NCBI GenBank assembly: GCA_945866125.1
Contig: CAMBFZ010000007.1
Coordinates: 1-64,000 of the forward strand
DNA: 64,000 bases
Direction: 5' to 3'
Origin: Bordetella parapertussis
GTDB taxonomy: Bacteria; Pseudomonadota; Gammaproteobacteria; Burkholderiales; Burkholderiaceae_D
The position numbers were made by a program, and so were the translations under genes. This document shows positions 42,704 through 52,422 of this stretch, piece by piece; the first letter of the stretch is position 1; every line of letters starts with the position of its first letter. The notes below the pieces were generated by a model. The model searched no databases and had not been told where the DNA came from. It saw only the letters and a program-made list of their open reading frames with translations.

Positions 42704-43528
42704 ATGGCCATGCTGAGTTTTGAAAAAAAATACCGCGTTCGTGGCGGCACACTGGTAGGCGGTGACCTGTTTGATTTCTGGATGGGTCCGTTCTATGTCG
42801 GCTTCTTTGGTGTCACCACGATCTTCTTTGCCTTCCTTGGCACGGCCTTGATTTTATGGGGCGCCTCGCAAGGGCCGACTTGGAATCTCTGGCAGATCAG
42901 CATTGCGCCGCCGGACCTGTCGTATGGTTTGCGCATGGCGCCGCTGATGGCAGGCGGGCTGTGGCAACTGATCACGGTGTGTGCCATCGGCGCCTTTGCC
43001 TCTTGGGCGCTACGCGAAGTAGAAATTTGTCGCAAGCTCGGCATGGGCTATCACGTCCCGTTTGCCTTTTCGATTGCGATTCTGGCGTATGTCACGCTGG
43101 TGGTGATCCGCCCGATTTTGCTTGGTGCCTGGGGTCATGGTTTCCCGTATGGGATTTTCAGTCATCTCGACTGGGTCTCTAACGTTGGTTATCAGTACCT
43201 CCACTTTCACTACAACCCTGCGCACATGCTGGCGGTGACCTTTTTCTTCACCACCACGCTGGCCTTGTCGATGCACGGCGCGCTGGTGTTGTCGGCGACG
43301 AATCCGGCCCCGGGTGAAACGGTGCGCGCGCCAGAGCACGAAGATGCTTTTTTCCGCGACATCATCGGCTATTCGGTGGGCACCTTAGGTATCCACCGGC
43401 TTGGTTTATTTCTCGCGCTTGCTGCGGTGCTGTTCTCGGCCTTGTGCATCGTCATTTCCGGCCCCTTCTGGAGCCGCGGCTGGCCTGAGTGGTGGGGCTG
43501 GTGGTTGAATCTGCCGATCTGGTCGTAA
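42704..43528 (+). CDS. pufL: Reaction centre L subunit
   Basis: Five-helix core subunit of the type II reaction centre binding the special pair and accessory pigments. The 274 residues include His154 (FSHLDW), His174 (YNPAHML, special pair), His191 and His231 (SMHGAL, GIHRLG, non-haem Fe ligands), at family positions counting Met. ATG 42704 gives the conserved start MAMLSFEKKYRVRGG and follows GAGGG. A start at 42668 would add 12 residues without support. Confidence 0.97.
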   Translation: MAMLSFEKKYRVRGGTLVGGDLFDFWMGPFYVGFFGVTTIFFAFLGTALILWGASQGPTWNLWQISIAPPDLSYGLRMAPLMAGGLWQLITVCAIGAFASWALREVEICRKLGMGYHVPFAFSIAILAYVTLVVIRPILLGAWGHGFPYGIFSHLDWVSNVGYQYLHFHYNPAHMLAVTFFFTTTLALSMHGALVLSATNPAPGETVRAPEHEDAFFRDIIGYSVGTLGIHRLGLFLALAAVLFSALCIVISGPFWSRGWPEWWGWWLNLPIWS

Positions 43529-43564
43529 AGCGTCAAGTCGAACCAAGCCAAACTGGAGAAGAAG

Positions 43565-44545
43565 ATGGCTGAATACCAAAATTTGTTTACGACCGTGCAG
43601 GTCACCGGACCGATTCATCACGGCCCCGAGCTGCCGCATGGAGACAGCCCGCGCACCGGTGAGACCCCCATGATCGTGCATCTGCTAGGGCGACTGGGCA
43701 ATGCGCAAATCGGCCCGATCTATCTTGGCGGCTTAGGCTTGGCTTCGCTGATTTTGGGCACACTGGCCTTCAATATTATCGGCCTCAATATGCTCGCGTC
43801 GGTGAATTGGGATCCGGTGCAGTTTGTGCGGCAGTTATTTTGGCTGGCCTTAGAGCCGCCGTCGCCAGCGCATGGTCTTGGCTTCGCGCCGCTTAATCAG
43901 GGTGGCTGGTGGCAGATTGCCGGCTTGTTTTTGACGGCCTCCATGCTGTTCTGGTGGGCGCGCGTGTATCGCCGCGCACGTCAGCTTGGTATGGGTACGC
44001 ATGTGGCATGGGCCTTTGCTGCGGCCATCTGGCTCTTTCTTGTGCTGGGTCTGATTCGTCCGGTGCTCATGGGCACCTGGGGCGAGTCGGTTCCGTTTGG
44101 TATCTTCCCCCATCTTGATTGGACCGCCGCGTTTTCTCTGCGCTACGGCAATCTGTTTTACAACCCCTTCCATGCGCTCTCGATTGCGTTTTTGTATGGC
44201 TCGGTGCTGCTGTTTGCAATGCACGGCGCGACCATTTTGGCGGTGGGCCGGTATGGCGGCGAACGCGAGATCGAGCAAATCGTCGATCGTGGTACCGCCT
44301 CGGAGCGTGCTGCTTTGTTCTGGCGCTGGACCATGGGCTTTAACGCCACCATGGAATCGATTCATCGCTGGGCCTGGTGGTTTGCGGTGCTGTGCCCGCT
44401 CGTGGGCGGCATCGGTATTCTTCTGACAGGTACCGTGGTCGACAACTGGTATCTGTGGGCAATCAAGCACGGCGTTGCGCCACCTTATCCGCCGGTGTTC
44501 GATCCCGTCATCGATCCCGCCACCCTGCAGGGAGCCAAGCCATGA
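43565..44545 (+). CDS. pufM: Reaction centre M subunit
   Basis: Partner of PufL in the reaction centre. The 326 residues show the LH-type N-terminus (YQNLFTTVQVTGP), GIFPHLDWTAAFSLRYGNL with NPFHALSIAFLYGS (special-pair side) and FAMHGATILA, and ESIHRWAWWFAVL with iron-ligand histidines. It ends with an extended C-terminus (VFDPVIDPATLQGAKP), as in reaction centres that bind PufC. The stop overlaps the pufC start by 4 bp. Confidence 0.97.
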   Translation: MAEYQNLFTTVQVTGPIHHGPELPHGDSPRTGETPMIVHLLGRLGNAQIGPIYLGGLGLASLILGTLAFNIIGLNMLASVNWDPVQFVRQLFWLALEPPSPAHGLGFAPLNQGGWWQIAGLFLTASMLFWWARVYRRARQLGMGTHVAWAFAAAIWLFLVLGLIRPVLMGTWGESVPFGIFPHLDWTAAFSLRYGNLFYNPFHALSIAFLYGSVLLFAMHGATILAVGRYGGEREIEQIVDRGTASERAALFWRWTMGFNATMESIHRWAWWFAVLCPLVGGIGILLTGTVVDNWYLWAIKHGVAPPYPPVFDPVIDPATLQGAKP

Positions 44546-45546
44546 TGACCCGTCTGATTCAGATCGTATCGACCTTGCTGTTGGCCGCGCTGCTAGTAGG
44601 CTGCGAGCGCTTCCCGATGAATACCGTTCAGCATGGCTATCGTGGTACCGGCATGGTGCAGGTTTATAACCCTCGCACGCTGGAAACCCAGGACGCGCTC
44701 AATACCGCGCCGGCGCCGTTGCCGGCCGCGGCAACCGATGGGCCGCGTGCTAAGGACGTGTATAAAAACGTGCAGGTACTGGGCAATCTGTCGGCGGGCG
44801 AATTCGTGCGCGTCATGACCGCCATGACAAATTGGGTCGCCCCCACAGAAGGCTGCGTGTACTGTCACAATCCGGCCAATTTTGCCGAAGACACCAAGTA
44901 CACCAAGGTCGTGGCGCGCCGCATGGTTGAGATGACACGTCACATCAACAGCGACTGGAAAAACCATGTCGCCGAAACCGGTGTGACCTGCTACACCTGT
45001 CATCGCGGCAATCCAGTACCGGCACAGGTCTGGTTTACCGCGCCGCCTCAAGATAAGGGGGCTGATTTTATCGGCGACCTGGCGGGGCAGAATATTGCAG
45101 GAAAAATGGTCAACCTGTCTTCCTTGCCAACCGATCCGCTCACACCGTATCTGCTGGAAGACAAACCGATTCGGGTGAACGGACCAACTGCGCTGCCATC
45201 GGGTAACCGGCAGTCGATCAAGCAGGCCGAGTGGACCTATGGCTTGATGACGCATATGTCGAATTCGCTCGGCGTGAATTGCACCTATTGCCACAATTCG
45301 CGGTCGTTCCAAACGTGGGAAGGCGGCCCGCCACAACGGGTCACGGCCTACTACGGTATCCGGATGGCGCGTGATCTCAATAACGATTACATGACGCCGC
45401 TCACCGAGACCTTCCCTCCCGAGCGCAAAGGTGCCGGTGGCGACGTGGCCAAGGTCAGCTGCGCGACCTGTCACCAAGGTGCTTACAAGCCTTTGTACGG
45501 CACCTCGATGCTCAAAGAGCATCCGGAACTGGCGGCCACACCCTAA
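44542..45546 (+). CDS. pufC: Reaction centre tetrahaem cytochrome c subunit
   Basis: Periplasmic lipoprotein that re-reduces the photo-oxidised special pair. The 334 residues have a lipobox (ALLVGC near 15-20) and four CxxCH haem sites: CVYCH, CYTCH, CTYCH and CATCH. The methionine-type axial ligands precede each (VRVMTAMTNWV, MVEMTRHI, GLMTHMSNSL and RMARDLN). It depends on cytochrome c maturation, for which ccmABCDE is encoded nearby. Translation is coupled to pufM. Confidence 0.97.
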   Translation: MMTRLIQIVSTLLLAALLVGCERFPMNTVQHGYRGTGMVQVYNPRTLETQDALNTAPAPLPAAATDGPRAKDVYKNVQVLGNLSAGEFVRVMTAMTNWVAPTEGCVYCHNPANFAEDTKYTKVVARRMVEMTRHINSDWKNHVAETGVTCYTCHRGNPVPAQVWFTAPPQDKGADFIGDLAGQNIAGKMVNLSSLPTDPLTPYLLEDKPIRVNGPTALPSGNRQSIKQAEWTYGLMTHMSNSLGVNCTYCHNSRSFQTWEGGPPQRVTAYYGIRMARDLNNDYMTPLTETFPPERKGAGGDVAKVSCATCHQGAYKPLYGTSMLKEHPELAATP

Positions 45547-45574
45547 GTGGGTGGGCGCGCGTTAAGGCGACATC

Positions 45575-46330
45575 ATGCCTGACGCACAAGGACCTGCGCC
45601 TGCTGAAGGCGCGGGCCTTTCTTCTCCCGCGCCAGCGTCTGTTGCCATCAGCGGCGTGGTGCTGATTCTGCTTGCAAAAATCAAACCGGCTTACTGGACC
45701 TGGGGCTGGAATCGTATCGCCTTCGGACGTTGGACCACGGGCCTGATTCCCGGGCTGCGCTTTTTCAAAGTATTGGGTAGTGGCCAGAACGGCGGCTTTG
45801 GGCTGGTGCCGAGTCCGGCACATCAGGGTATGTTTTGCGTGTTTGATTCTGAAAAACTGGCGCGGGATTTTATCGATAGCGCCTCGTTGACGGCGCAATA
45901 CCGTGAGCGCTCAGAAGAATTATTTTTCGCGCTATTACGGATCGGTTCAGCGCGTGGCACCTGGGATGGCGTGGCCTTGCAGGCCGATGTCACGTTGCCC
46001 GAGCAGGCACCGATTGCCACGCTGACCCGCGCGTCGATCCGCCCCGCTGCGGTGGGCGCGTTTTGGAAACATGCCCCCGCTGCCCAAGCCAGTCTGCAGC
46101 AGGCGCCGGGCTGCGCACTCGCGGTCGGCTTGGGTGAGGCGCCCTTATTTCGGCAAGCGACCTTCAGCCTTTGGGACAATACCGCAGCGATGCAGGCCTA
46201 TGCCCACAGTGGCGCGCATGGCGACGCAATCAAGGCTGCGTGGCAGCATCAATTTTTTTCCGAATCCATGTTCGTGCGCTTTGTGCCGTTTGCTTTGTCG
46301 GGACAGTGGCAGGGGCGCGCGTTTGGCTAG
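45575..46330 (+). CDS. crtA: Spheroidene monooxygenase
   Basis: Oxygenates spheroidene to spheroidenone under oxic conditions. The 251 residues carry RWTTGLIPGLRFFKVLGSG near residue 50-68 and the later TLTRASIRPAAVGAFWKHAP and FSLWDNTAAMQAYAHSG stretches common to CrtA. It continues the puf superoperon 28 bp after pufC. Its presence predicts ketocarotenoids when oxygen is available. Confidence 0.92.
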   Translation: MPDAQGPAPAEGAGLSSPAPASVAISGVVLILLAKIKPAYWTWGWNRIAFGRWTTGLIPGLRFFKVLGSGQNGGFGLVPSPAHQGMFCVFDSEKLARDFIDSASLTAQYRERSEELFFALLRIGSARGTWDGVALQADVTLPEQAPIATLTRASIRPAAVGAFWKHAPAAQASLQQAPGCALAVGLGEAPLFRQATFSLWDNTAAMQAYAHSGAHGDAIKAAWQHQFFSESMFVRFVPFALSGQWQGRAFG

Positions 46331-47870
46331 CGCGTTGCAGGAGCATAAGGTCGTGGTTGTCGGCGCGGGTATCGGCGGTCTGGTCGCGGCCTTGCAACTG
46401 GCGCAGAAAAATTTATCTGTCACGCTAGTCGAAGCGGCAGACGCACCCGGCGGCAAGATGCGCGAATTGATCGTCGACGGCGCGCCGATTGATAGCGGAC
46501 CGACAGTCTTTACCATGCGCTGGGTGTTTGAGCAGATTTACGCCAATGCAGGCGTGCGGCTTGATGACGCGCTCACGCTAACGGCGCTGCCGGTGCTGGC
46601 GCGGCACGCGTGGGGGCCTGACGAGCGCATGGATCTGTTTGCCGATCCGGGCCACTCGCGCGATGCGATTGCCAAGTTTGCCGGTGCTGCCGAAGCGGCA
46701 CGCTTTGTGCAGTTTTGTAAGCAGGCGCGAGCGGTCTATGACGCGCTTGAAGGCCCGTTCATCCGTTCGCAATCGCCGAGCTTAATGCGTATGGCGGGAG
46801 ACCTTGGCCTGCGTGGTTTATCGGTGCTGGCGTCGCTTGGGCCGATGCGCAGTTTGTGGTCTTCGTTAGGGGAGCATTTTCATGATCCGCGACTGCGACA
46901 ATTATTTGCGCGGTATGCGACCTACTGCGGATCGTCGCCATGGGACGCGCCGGCCACACTGATGCTCATCACACAGGTTGAGCTTGATGGGGTCTGGTCG
47001 GTCAAGGGTGGCATGCACGCGCTGGCGCAGTCGCTTGCCAATCTGGCGACCAAACAGGGCGTCACGATTCGTTATGCGTCACCCTGCGCTGCCATCGAAG
47101 TCGCCGGTGCGCGTGTGGCGGGCGTGCGACTTGCGAATGGTGAATTTTTGCCGGCTGATAGTGTCGTGTTCAACGGCGATAAATCAGCACTGGGGCAAGG
47201 ATTGCTGGGGGAGGGCGTGCGTCGTGCGACGTCAGCATTGCGGCCTAAAAAACGCTCGCTCTCGGCGTTGACGTGGTCTATGCACGCGGCGACGAGCGGG
47301 TTTGCATTAGACCGTCACAATGTATTTTTTCAGCCAGAGTATGCGCGTGAATTTTCAACTATTTTTTCGCGCGCCCGTCTGCCGCAGACGCCCGCCATTT
47401 ATGTGTGCGCGCAAGATCGCGGCACCGGCGACGCCGAGCCGGCAGCAGACCGTTTGCTGATGCTGGTGAATGCGCCGCCCGAAGGCCTGGGTCCGGCGTT
47501 GACTGATTCGGAGATAGAGACATGCGAAACCCACAGTTTTTCTACCCTGGCGCGGTATGGTCTAACGATCCAGCGTTCGCCCCAGAATACCCAGCGCACC
47601 ACGCCGGCGGCATTTCATCGCTTGTTTCCGGGCAGCGGCGGGGCGCTGTACGGCATGGCGACCCACGGCTGGATGTCGGCATTTGCCAGGTCCGGCGCGA
47701 AGACGGCGATTCAGGGCTTATATCTGGCGGGGGGCAGCGTGCATCCGGGGCCGGGGGTGCCGATGGCGGCCCTGTCTGGGCAACTGGCGGCCGCGACGCT
47801 TTGGGCGCACCTCGATTCGACCAGTCGGTCGCAACGGGTGGTTATCTCTGGTGGTACATCGACGCCCTAA
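46323..47870 (+). CDS. crtD: Methoxyneurosporene / hydroxyneurosporene dehydrogenase
   Basis: CrtI-family FAD desaturase introducing the C-3,4 double bond. About 515 residues; the dinucleotide motif VVVVGAGIGGLVAALQLA comes at the N-terminus, GGKMRELIVDGAPIDSGPT follows, and GLYLAGGSVHPGPGVPMAALSG near the C-terminus closes the FAD site. The start is uncertain: TTG 46323 overlaps crtA by 8 bp, whereas GTG 46353, after AGGAG, would cut into the first beta strand. Its 3' end overlaps crtC. Confidence 0.92.
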   Translation: MASALQEHKVVVVGAGIGGLVAALQLAQKNLSVTLVEAADAPGGKMRELIVDGAPIDSGPTVFTMRWVFEQIYANAGVRLDDALTLTALPVLARHAWGPDERMDLFADPGHSRDAIAKFAGAAEAARFVQFCKQARAVYDALEGPFIRSQSPSLMRMAGDLGLRGLSVLASLGPMRSLWSSLGEHFHDPRLRQLFARYATYCGSSPWDAPATLMLITQVELDGVWSVKGGMHALAQSLANLATKQGVTIRYASPCAAIEVAGARVAGVRLANGEFLPADSVVFNGDKSALGQGLLGEGVRRATSALRPKKRSLSALTWSMHAATSGFALDRHNVFFQPEYAREFSTIFSRARLPQTPAIYVCAQDRGTGDAEPAADRLLMLVNAPPEGLGPALTDSEIETCETHSFSTLARYGLTIQRSPQNTQRTTPAAFHRLFPGSGGALYGMATHGWMSAFARSGAKTAIQGLYLAGGSVHPGPGVPMAALSGQLAAATLWAHLDSTSRSQRVVISGGTSTP

Positions 47871-48733
47871 GCGACGACGGTCAGCACGGGCTCTCGATCA
47901 TTGCATTTGTCGGCAGTGTTTTTTCGCCGTATTACGCGCAGGCGATCCGGCGCGGCCAAGGGGATCCCGACAATCATTGCGCATTAAATGTCGCCTTGTA
48001 TGGTCGTGCCGGTAAGCGCTGGACCATGACCGAGCGCAGTCGAAAAAATGTGATGCGTGACGCAACCGAATTCAACATCGGTCCCAGCAGTGTGCGTTGG
48101 AACGGACAATCCCTGGAGATCAAGATCCATGAGCGCGGCGTGCCATTGCCGTATCCGGTACGCGGCACCATTCGCGTGCATCCGCAGGCGTTAACGACGT
48201 ATCACACCGCACTGGATGATGGCGGTCTGCATCGCTGGGGGCCGTTAGCACCGTGTGCGCGGGTTGAGGTTGACTTGACTGAGCCGGCGCAGCGCTGGAC
48301 CGGTCATGCGTATCTCGATTCAAACGAAGGCGATGAACCGATTGACCGGCCTTTTCGGGAATGGGATTGGTCGCGTGCGAGTTTGGCTGATGGCAGCACA
48401 GCGGTCATTTACGACGTACAGCAAAAGCAGGGTGCGGATCGTTTGCTTGGCGTACGCTTTGCGCCGGACGGCAGTCATACCGACTTTGCGCCGCCGCCGC
48501 GGCAGTCACTGCCGCAGACTGCCTGGCGCATACCGCGTCGCATGCGTACCGAAGATGCCGCGCCCGTTGGCATCGTCAGCATGCTCGAAGACACACCATT
48601 TTATGAGCGCTCGGTATTGCGGAGTCGTTTGTTTGGGCAAGACGTCATCAGCATGCACGAAACCTTAAACGTTCCCCGACTCGTCTCGCCAGTTGTCCAG
48701 TGGATGTTGAAGTGGCGCATGCCGCGATGGTGA
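47801..48733 (+). CDS. crtC: Carotenoid 1,2-hydratase (hydroxyneurosporene synthase)
   Basis: Adds water to the psi end of neurosporene or lycopene to give the 1-hydroxy group later methylated by CrtF. The conserved body begins at FDQSVATGGYLWWYIDAL and includes GLSIIAFVGSVFSPYYAQA and a Trp-rich lipocalin-like core. No ATG fits; TTG 47801 (310 residues, 70-bp overlap with crtD) is the nearest plausible start. A longer frame to ATG 47522 is low-complexity crtD shadow. Last gene of the superoperon; convergent with crtB. Confidence 0.85.
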   Translation: MGAPRFDQSVATGGYLWWYIDALSDDGQHGLSIIAFVGSVFSPYYAQAIRRGQGDPDNHCALNVALYGRAGKRWTMTERSRKNVMRDATEFNIGPSSVRWNGQSLEIKIHERGVPLPYPVRGTIRVHPQALTTYHTALDDGGLHRWGPLAPCARVEVDLTEPAQRWTGHAYLDSNEGDEPIDRPFREWDWSRASLADGSTAVIYDVQQKQGADRLLGVRFAPDGSHTDFAPPPRQSLPQTAWRIPRRMRTEDAAPVGIVSMLEDTPFYERSVLRSRLFGQDVISMHETLNVPRLVSPVVQWMLKWRMPRW

Positions 48734-48754
48734 GTGACACGACCTCAGCGGCGT

Positions 48755-49801
48755 TTAAATCTCCCGCCGCGGCATCGATACCCGTTCAAATAAATCAATG
48801 ACCCATTCGCAGCGCTCATCAAAACTGCGCTGCGGCAGGCCGCTGACGGTGGGCGCAATATATTGCTGAATGCCGCTGCACGCATCGATCAAAAATGCAA
48901 TCGCTGGTAAGGGTGGCGTAGTCATGTCGCAGCGCCCCGGCAATTGCGCGCGCGCCTTGGCCAGACAAAGTAAGGTGAGCTTGCGCGGCTTACTAACGAC
49001 GGCGCGCTGGTTGAGCGAGTTCATGCCGTTGTTGGCGACGGTGTGGCCGATCTCGGCATAGATCATCGCGGCGGCCAGAATCGCGCTGCGACAGTCGCGC
49101 GGTAACGCTGCCACGCCGGTGCTGGCCTGCTTGTATAAGCGGTCGGCCTCCAGCAATAAGCGGCCAATCACGCTGGCTAAGGCCGGAGAGAATGACGGCG
49201 CTTTTAACCATAAATCCGGATCGAGGCCGGCTTCGCGCATCCACGCACGTGGCAAATACAGGCGGCCATTGCGTGCATCTTCCCCCACATCGCGCGCGAT
49301 GTTGGTGAGCTGCATGGCGTTGCCAAGCTCGCAGGCACGCGCTAGCACCCGAGTATCGGTGACGCCCATCATCACACCCATCATCGCGCCCACACTACCG
49401 GCGACCCGTGCGCAATACCCATGCAAGTCATCGATGGTTTCATAACGCCGGCCGGCAGCGTCCCACGAAAAACCTTCCAGCAATGCGTCTAAGAGCGCGC
49501 GCGGCAAATGATGTGTGCGCACCACCATCATCAGGGCCTGATCTTCAAGAATATCGCCGGGGCAGCCCGCGTAGACATTGTCTAAGCGCTGCTGCAGCTT
49601 GCGCATGGCGTCGGGGTCATCTTCATGCAAATCAATCGCATCGTCGGCAACGCGACAAAATGCATACAGCGCAATGGCCGAAGTGCGAAGCCGGGCAGGC
49701 AGCAAACTGCTGGCGGCAAAAAAAGATTTGGAGCCACCGCGCATGAGCGCTTCACACGCGGCCATGTCCAGGCGCGGCTGATCAGGAGAAGTCTGTGACA
49801 T
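48755..49801 (-). CDS. crtB: Phytoene synthase
   Basis: Condenses two GGPP to phytoene, the entry step of carotenoid synthesis. The 348-residue protein contains the two Asp-rich motifs, CRVADDAIDLHEDD near 47-60 and LTNIARDVGEDARNGRLYLP near 165-184. Its start overlaps the crtI 3' end by 20 bp. Last gene of the minus-strand lhaA-puhABC-crtIB arm, ending 21 bp from the convergent crtC. Confidence 0.95.
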   Translation of the reverse strand: MSQTSPDQPRLDMAACEALMRGGSKSFFAASSLLPARLRTSAIALYAFCRVADDAIDLHEDDPDAMRKLQQRLDNVYAGCPGDILEDQALMMVVRTHHLPRALLDALLEGFSWDAAGRRYETIDDLHGYCARVAGSVGAMMGVMMGVTDTRVLARACELGNAMQLTNIARDVGEDARNGRLYLPRAWMREAGLDPDLWLKAPSFSPALASVIGRLLLEADRLYKQASTGVAALPRDCRSAILAAAMIYAEIGHTVANNGMNSLNQRAVVSKPRKLTLLCLAKARAQLPGRCDMTTPPLPAIAFLIDACSGIQQYIAPTVSGLPQRSFDERCEWVIDLFERVSMPRREI

Positions 49802-51269
49802 TGGGTATCACTGTTTCCAGTGCCTTTGCTGACATAAGGACACCCGGCACACCAGCGCCGGGATGGGTACCTGCGCCCACCATATACAGGCCGGGCACGT
49901 CTTCACTGCGGTTATGCGGACGAAACCAGGCGCTTTGCAGCATCAAGGGTTCCAGCCCAAAGGCGGCGCCTTTGTAGGACCATAGCCGGTCCTGAAAATC
50001 TTGGGGCGTCATGAGTTTTTGCGTGACAATCTGCTCGCCCAATCCAGGTAATACCGTGCGCTCCAATAATTCTTGTATCGACTGCCGAAACGGCTCGGCT
50101 TGCTTGGACCAGTCGGTGCCGCTACCCAAATGCGGCACCGGCGCGAGCACATAAAACGCATCGCAGCCTTCCGGCGCCACCGACGGATCACTCGCACTTG
50201 GACGATGCAAATAAAGACTGAAATCTTCCGCGAGCTTGTGGCGTTTAAAAATATCGGTCAGCAGCCCGCGGTAACGCGGCCCCAGCATGATCATGTGATG
50301 CGGTACGTCGTCGTATTGTTTGCGGGTCCCGAAATACCATACAAACAAACTCATCGAATAATTGCCGCGTTCAATTTTGCGATCGGTCCAGTGCCGCCGT
50401 TGTGAGGGGGCGACTAAATTTTTATAGGTCCACGCCGGGTCAGCATTGGACACCACGATATCGGCCTTGATCACTTCGCCGTTGTCGAGCTCAACACCGT
50501 TGGCCCGGCCGTGCTCGATGGTGATGCGGGTCACAGCGGCATTGCAGCGCACCGTCACGTCACGTTCTTTGAGCAGCTTGACCATGCCCTGTATTAAAGA
50601 GCCGGTACCGCCCATGGCCCAGTGCACACCCCAGCGCCGCTCCATCGTGTTGATCAGGCTGTAGACGCAGGTGACCGAAAACGGATTGCCGCCGATCAGG
50701 AGCGGATGAAAGCTTAGTACCATGCGCAGCTTGGGGTCCTTAATATGCGCGGCCACCAGCGAATAGATGCTGCGCCAGGCTTTCATACGCAGCATGCTGG
50801 GTAGCGCTGCGATCATGTCCCAGATGCTGTCAAAGGCGACGCCGCCCAGTTCTTCAAAGCCAAGCCGGCAGGCCAGATCGGCTTCGGCCATAAAGCGCTC
50901 GTACCCGGGCAAATCGGACGGACAAAAGCGGGCAATCTCAGCGCGCATGGTGGCCGCGTTGCCGCTGTAGTCAAACCAGGTGCCGTCATCAAAGCGGATC
51001 CGATAAAACGGCTCCATCGGCTTTAAGGTGATGTCGTCGACAAATCGGCGGCCGCACAGCGTCCACAGTTCTTCGAGCAAAAAAGGCGCCGTAATGATGG
51101 TGGGGCCGGCATCAAAGGTGAAGCCGTCTTGTCGGTGCACACTCGCCCGCCCGCCGGGTGCGTCAAGCTTTTCCAGTACCTGCACCGCATAGCCTTTGCA
51201 GGACAAACGGATGGCAGCAGCCAGTCCGCCGAATCCGGAGCCGATGACGATCGCGCGTGGCGTAGTCAT
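49782..51269 (-). CDS. crtI: Phytoene desaturase
   Basis: FAD enzyme converting phytoene to neurosporene or lycopene. The 495 residues start with IVIGSGFGGLAAAIRLSCKG and GGRASVHRQDGFTFDAGPT, and end with GLYMVGAGTHPGAGVPGVL. Whether it runs three or four desaturations cannot be read from sequence; with CrtC, CrtD, CrtF and CrtA, a spheroidene route is likely and a spirilloxanthin branch possible. It lies 2 bp after the puhC stop. Confidence 0.95.
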   Translation of the reverse strand: MTTPRAIVIGSGFGGLAAAIRLSCKGYAVQVLEKLDAPGGRASVHRQDGFTFDAGPTIITAPFLLEELWTLCGRRFVDDITLKPMEPFYRIRFDDGTWFDYSGNAATMRAEIARFCPSDLPGYERFMAEADLACRLGFEELGGVAFDSIWDMIAALPSMLRMKAWRSIYSLVAAHIKDPKLRMVLSFHPLLIGGNPFSVTCVYSLINTMERRWGVHWAMGGTGSLIQGMVKLLKERDVTVRCNAAVTRITIEHGRANGVELDNGEVIKADIVVSNADPAWTYKNLVAPSQRRHWTDRKIERGNYSMSLFVWYFGTRKQYDDVPHHMIMLGPRYRGLLTDIFKRHKLAEDFSLYLHRPSASDPSVAPEGCDAFYVLAPVPHLGSGTDWSKQAEPFRQSIQELLERTVLPGLGEQIVTQKLMTPQDFQDRLWSYKGAAFGLEPLMLQSAWFRPHNRSEDVPGLYMVGAGTHPGAGVPGVLMSAKALETVIPNVTDFS

Positions 51270-51271
51270 CG

Positions 51272-51748
51272 CTAAGTACCGTTCGCGAGAGGCGGTGTGC
51301 GCAGCAAGCGCACGAAGACGCTCGCGTTAGTGGGTCCAAATGATTCGAGATCGATGCGTGCCAGCGTGGCAGGATCGTGCAAGGTCAGACGGCCGTCTTT
51401 ACGGGCGATCAGCTCAAAGGCCTGCTCTTGCCCGATACCGCGCCGTTTGCGTTCGCGCGCCAGCGATCGTAAGGCGCCACGCATGAAACCCTGCTCACCT
51501 TGAATCGTATCGATCCGCTTGCCGGTTGTCGCATCAATGACGCCAATGGCACCATCGGCCATGTCTTCAAAGTGAAGCGCGCGCAGTACCGTCGGCGCTT
51601 CGTCGGGCACATGCACTGCTTGCCCTGACCAACGCACCCATCCCACGAGTGCGACACACACCACCACGAGCAAGCCTAAGCCCATGGCCGGATGAAATTC
51701 ACGACGCACAGGGGGGCTGAGCGCAGCAGTAGAGGCAGGATATTTCAT
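51272..51748 (-). CDS. puhC: Photosynthetic complex assembly protein PuhC
   Basis: A 158-residue protein with one N-terminal membrane helix (GLGLLVVVCVALVGWVRW) and a periplasmic domain with RALHFEDMADGAIGVIDATT and GQEQAFELIARKDGRLTLHD, the pattern of PuhC. It aids RC-LH1 assembly. ATG 51748 overlaps the puhB stop by 4 bp; a longer in-frame start would run through puhB. Confidence 0.9.
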   Translation of the reverse strand: MKYPASTAALSPPVRREFHPAMGLGLLVVVCVALVGWVRWSGQAVHVPDEAPTVLRALHFEDMADGAIGVIDATTGKRIDTIQGEQGFMRGALRSLARERKRRGIGQEQAFELIARKDGRLTLHDPATLARIDLESFGPTNASVFVRLLRTPPLANGT

Positions 51749-52422
51749 GCGTTGAGCGCCGGGCCTGCACGGACCGCGCGTAGTCGGCCTGGTGACGTTG
51801 CTGTGCCGGTGCTGCGTTCGCTGTGCTCGGTACGCGCCGGTGCCTGTTGCCACGCGGTGTGCAATAAGCTGCCCACTGCCGCCACATCGGCCAGAGCCCG
51901 CAGCATGGGTTGGGGGCGGTTGAGTTCCCACGGACGGGCATGCGGCCACAGGTGCAAATAGGCGATACGGTCCGGGCCGTCGAGTTCGATGGCGATGTCG
52001 CCCATGGCACCGGCGGCCGGTTTGATTTGTGCCGCTCTGATATGCGAGAGCGGCAGATTAAAGGTCAGGGTGAGCACGATACCGATGCGCATGACAATCC
52101 GGCGGTCGGTCAGGGTATAGAGCGTCGTCCGCGCCGAGAGCCATGCCGTCAGTGCCAGCAAACCGAGCGCCACGCTTGCCAGCACGGCGCTGGTGGCGAG
52201 CGCCATCAAATTGGCAGCCAATCCGAGCGCAGGCTCCCACGACAAGAGCGCCTGCAGACCGAGCATGATGGCGAAATAGACGCTCAGGCGTTTGAGATGA
52301 AAAGCATCATTGCCCAGCAAGCGCCAGTTCGGGCTGCCTTGCCACAGGATGCGTTCGCCCGCAGGTAGCGGCTCCGGCAAGCCCGGGGCTGCCTCAAACT
52401 CGTGCTCGTGGTGCGGCTTCAC
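51745..52422 (-). CDS. puhB: Photosynthetic complex assembly protein PuhB
   Basis: A 225-residue membrane protein needed for reaction-centre assembly. LPEPLPAGERILWQGSPNW at the N-terminus, followed by two or three helices and a PH-like domain (TLYTLTDRRIVMRIGIVLTL), is typical. Its ATG overlaps the puhA stop by 4 bp, and its stop overlaps puhC, so puhABC is coupled. Confidence 0.92.
   Translation of the reverse strand: MKPHHEHEFEAAPGLPEPLPAGERILWQGSPNWRLLGNDAFHLKRLSVYFAIMLGLQALLSWEPALGLAANLMALATSAVLASVALGLLALTAWLSARTTLYTLTDRRIVMRIGIVLTLTFNLPLSHIRAAQIKPAAGAMGDIAIELDGPDRIAYLHLWPHARPWELNRPQPMLRALADVAAVGSLLHTAWQQAPARTEHSERSTGTATSPGRLRAVRAGPALNA

Noticed and set aside
47522..47800. N-terminal extension of crtC to ATG 47522
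   Set aside because: The extra residues are Gly/Arg-rich out-of-frame translation of the crtD 3' end and unlike CrtC.
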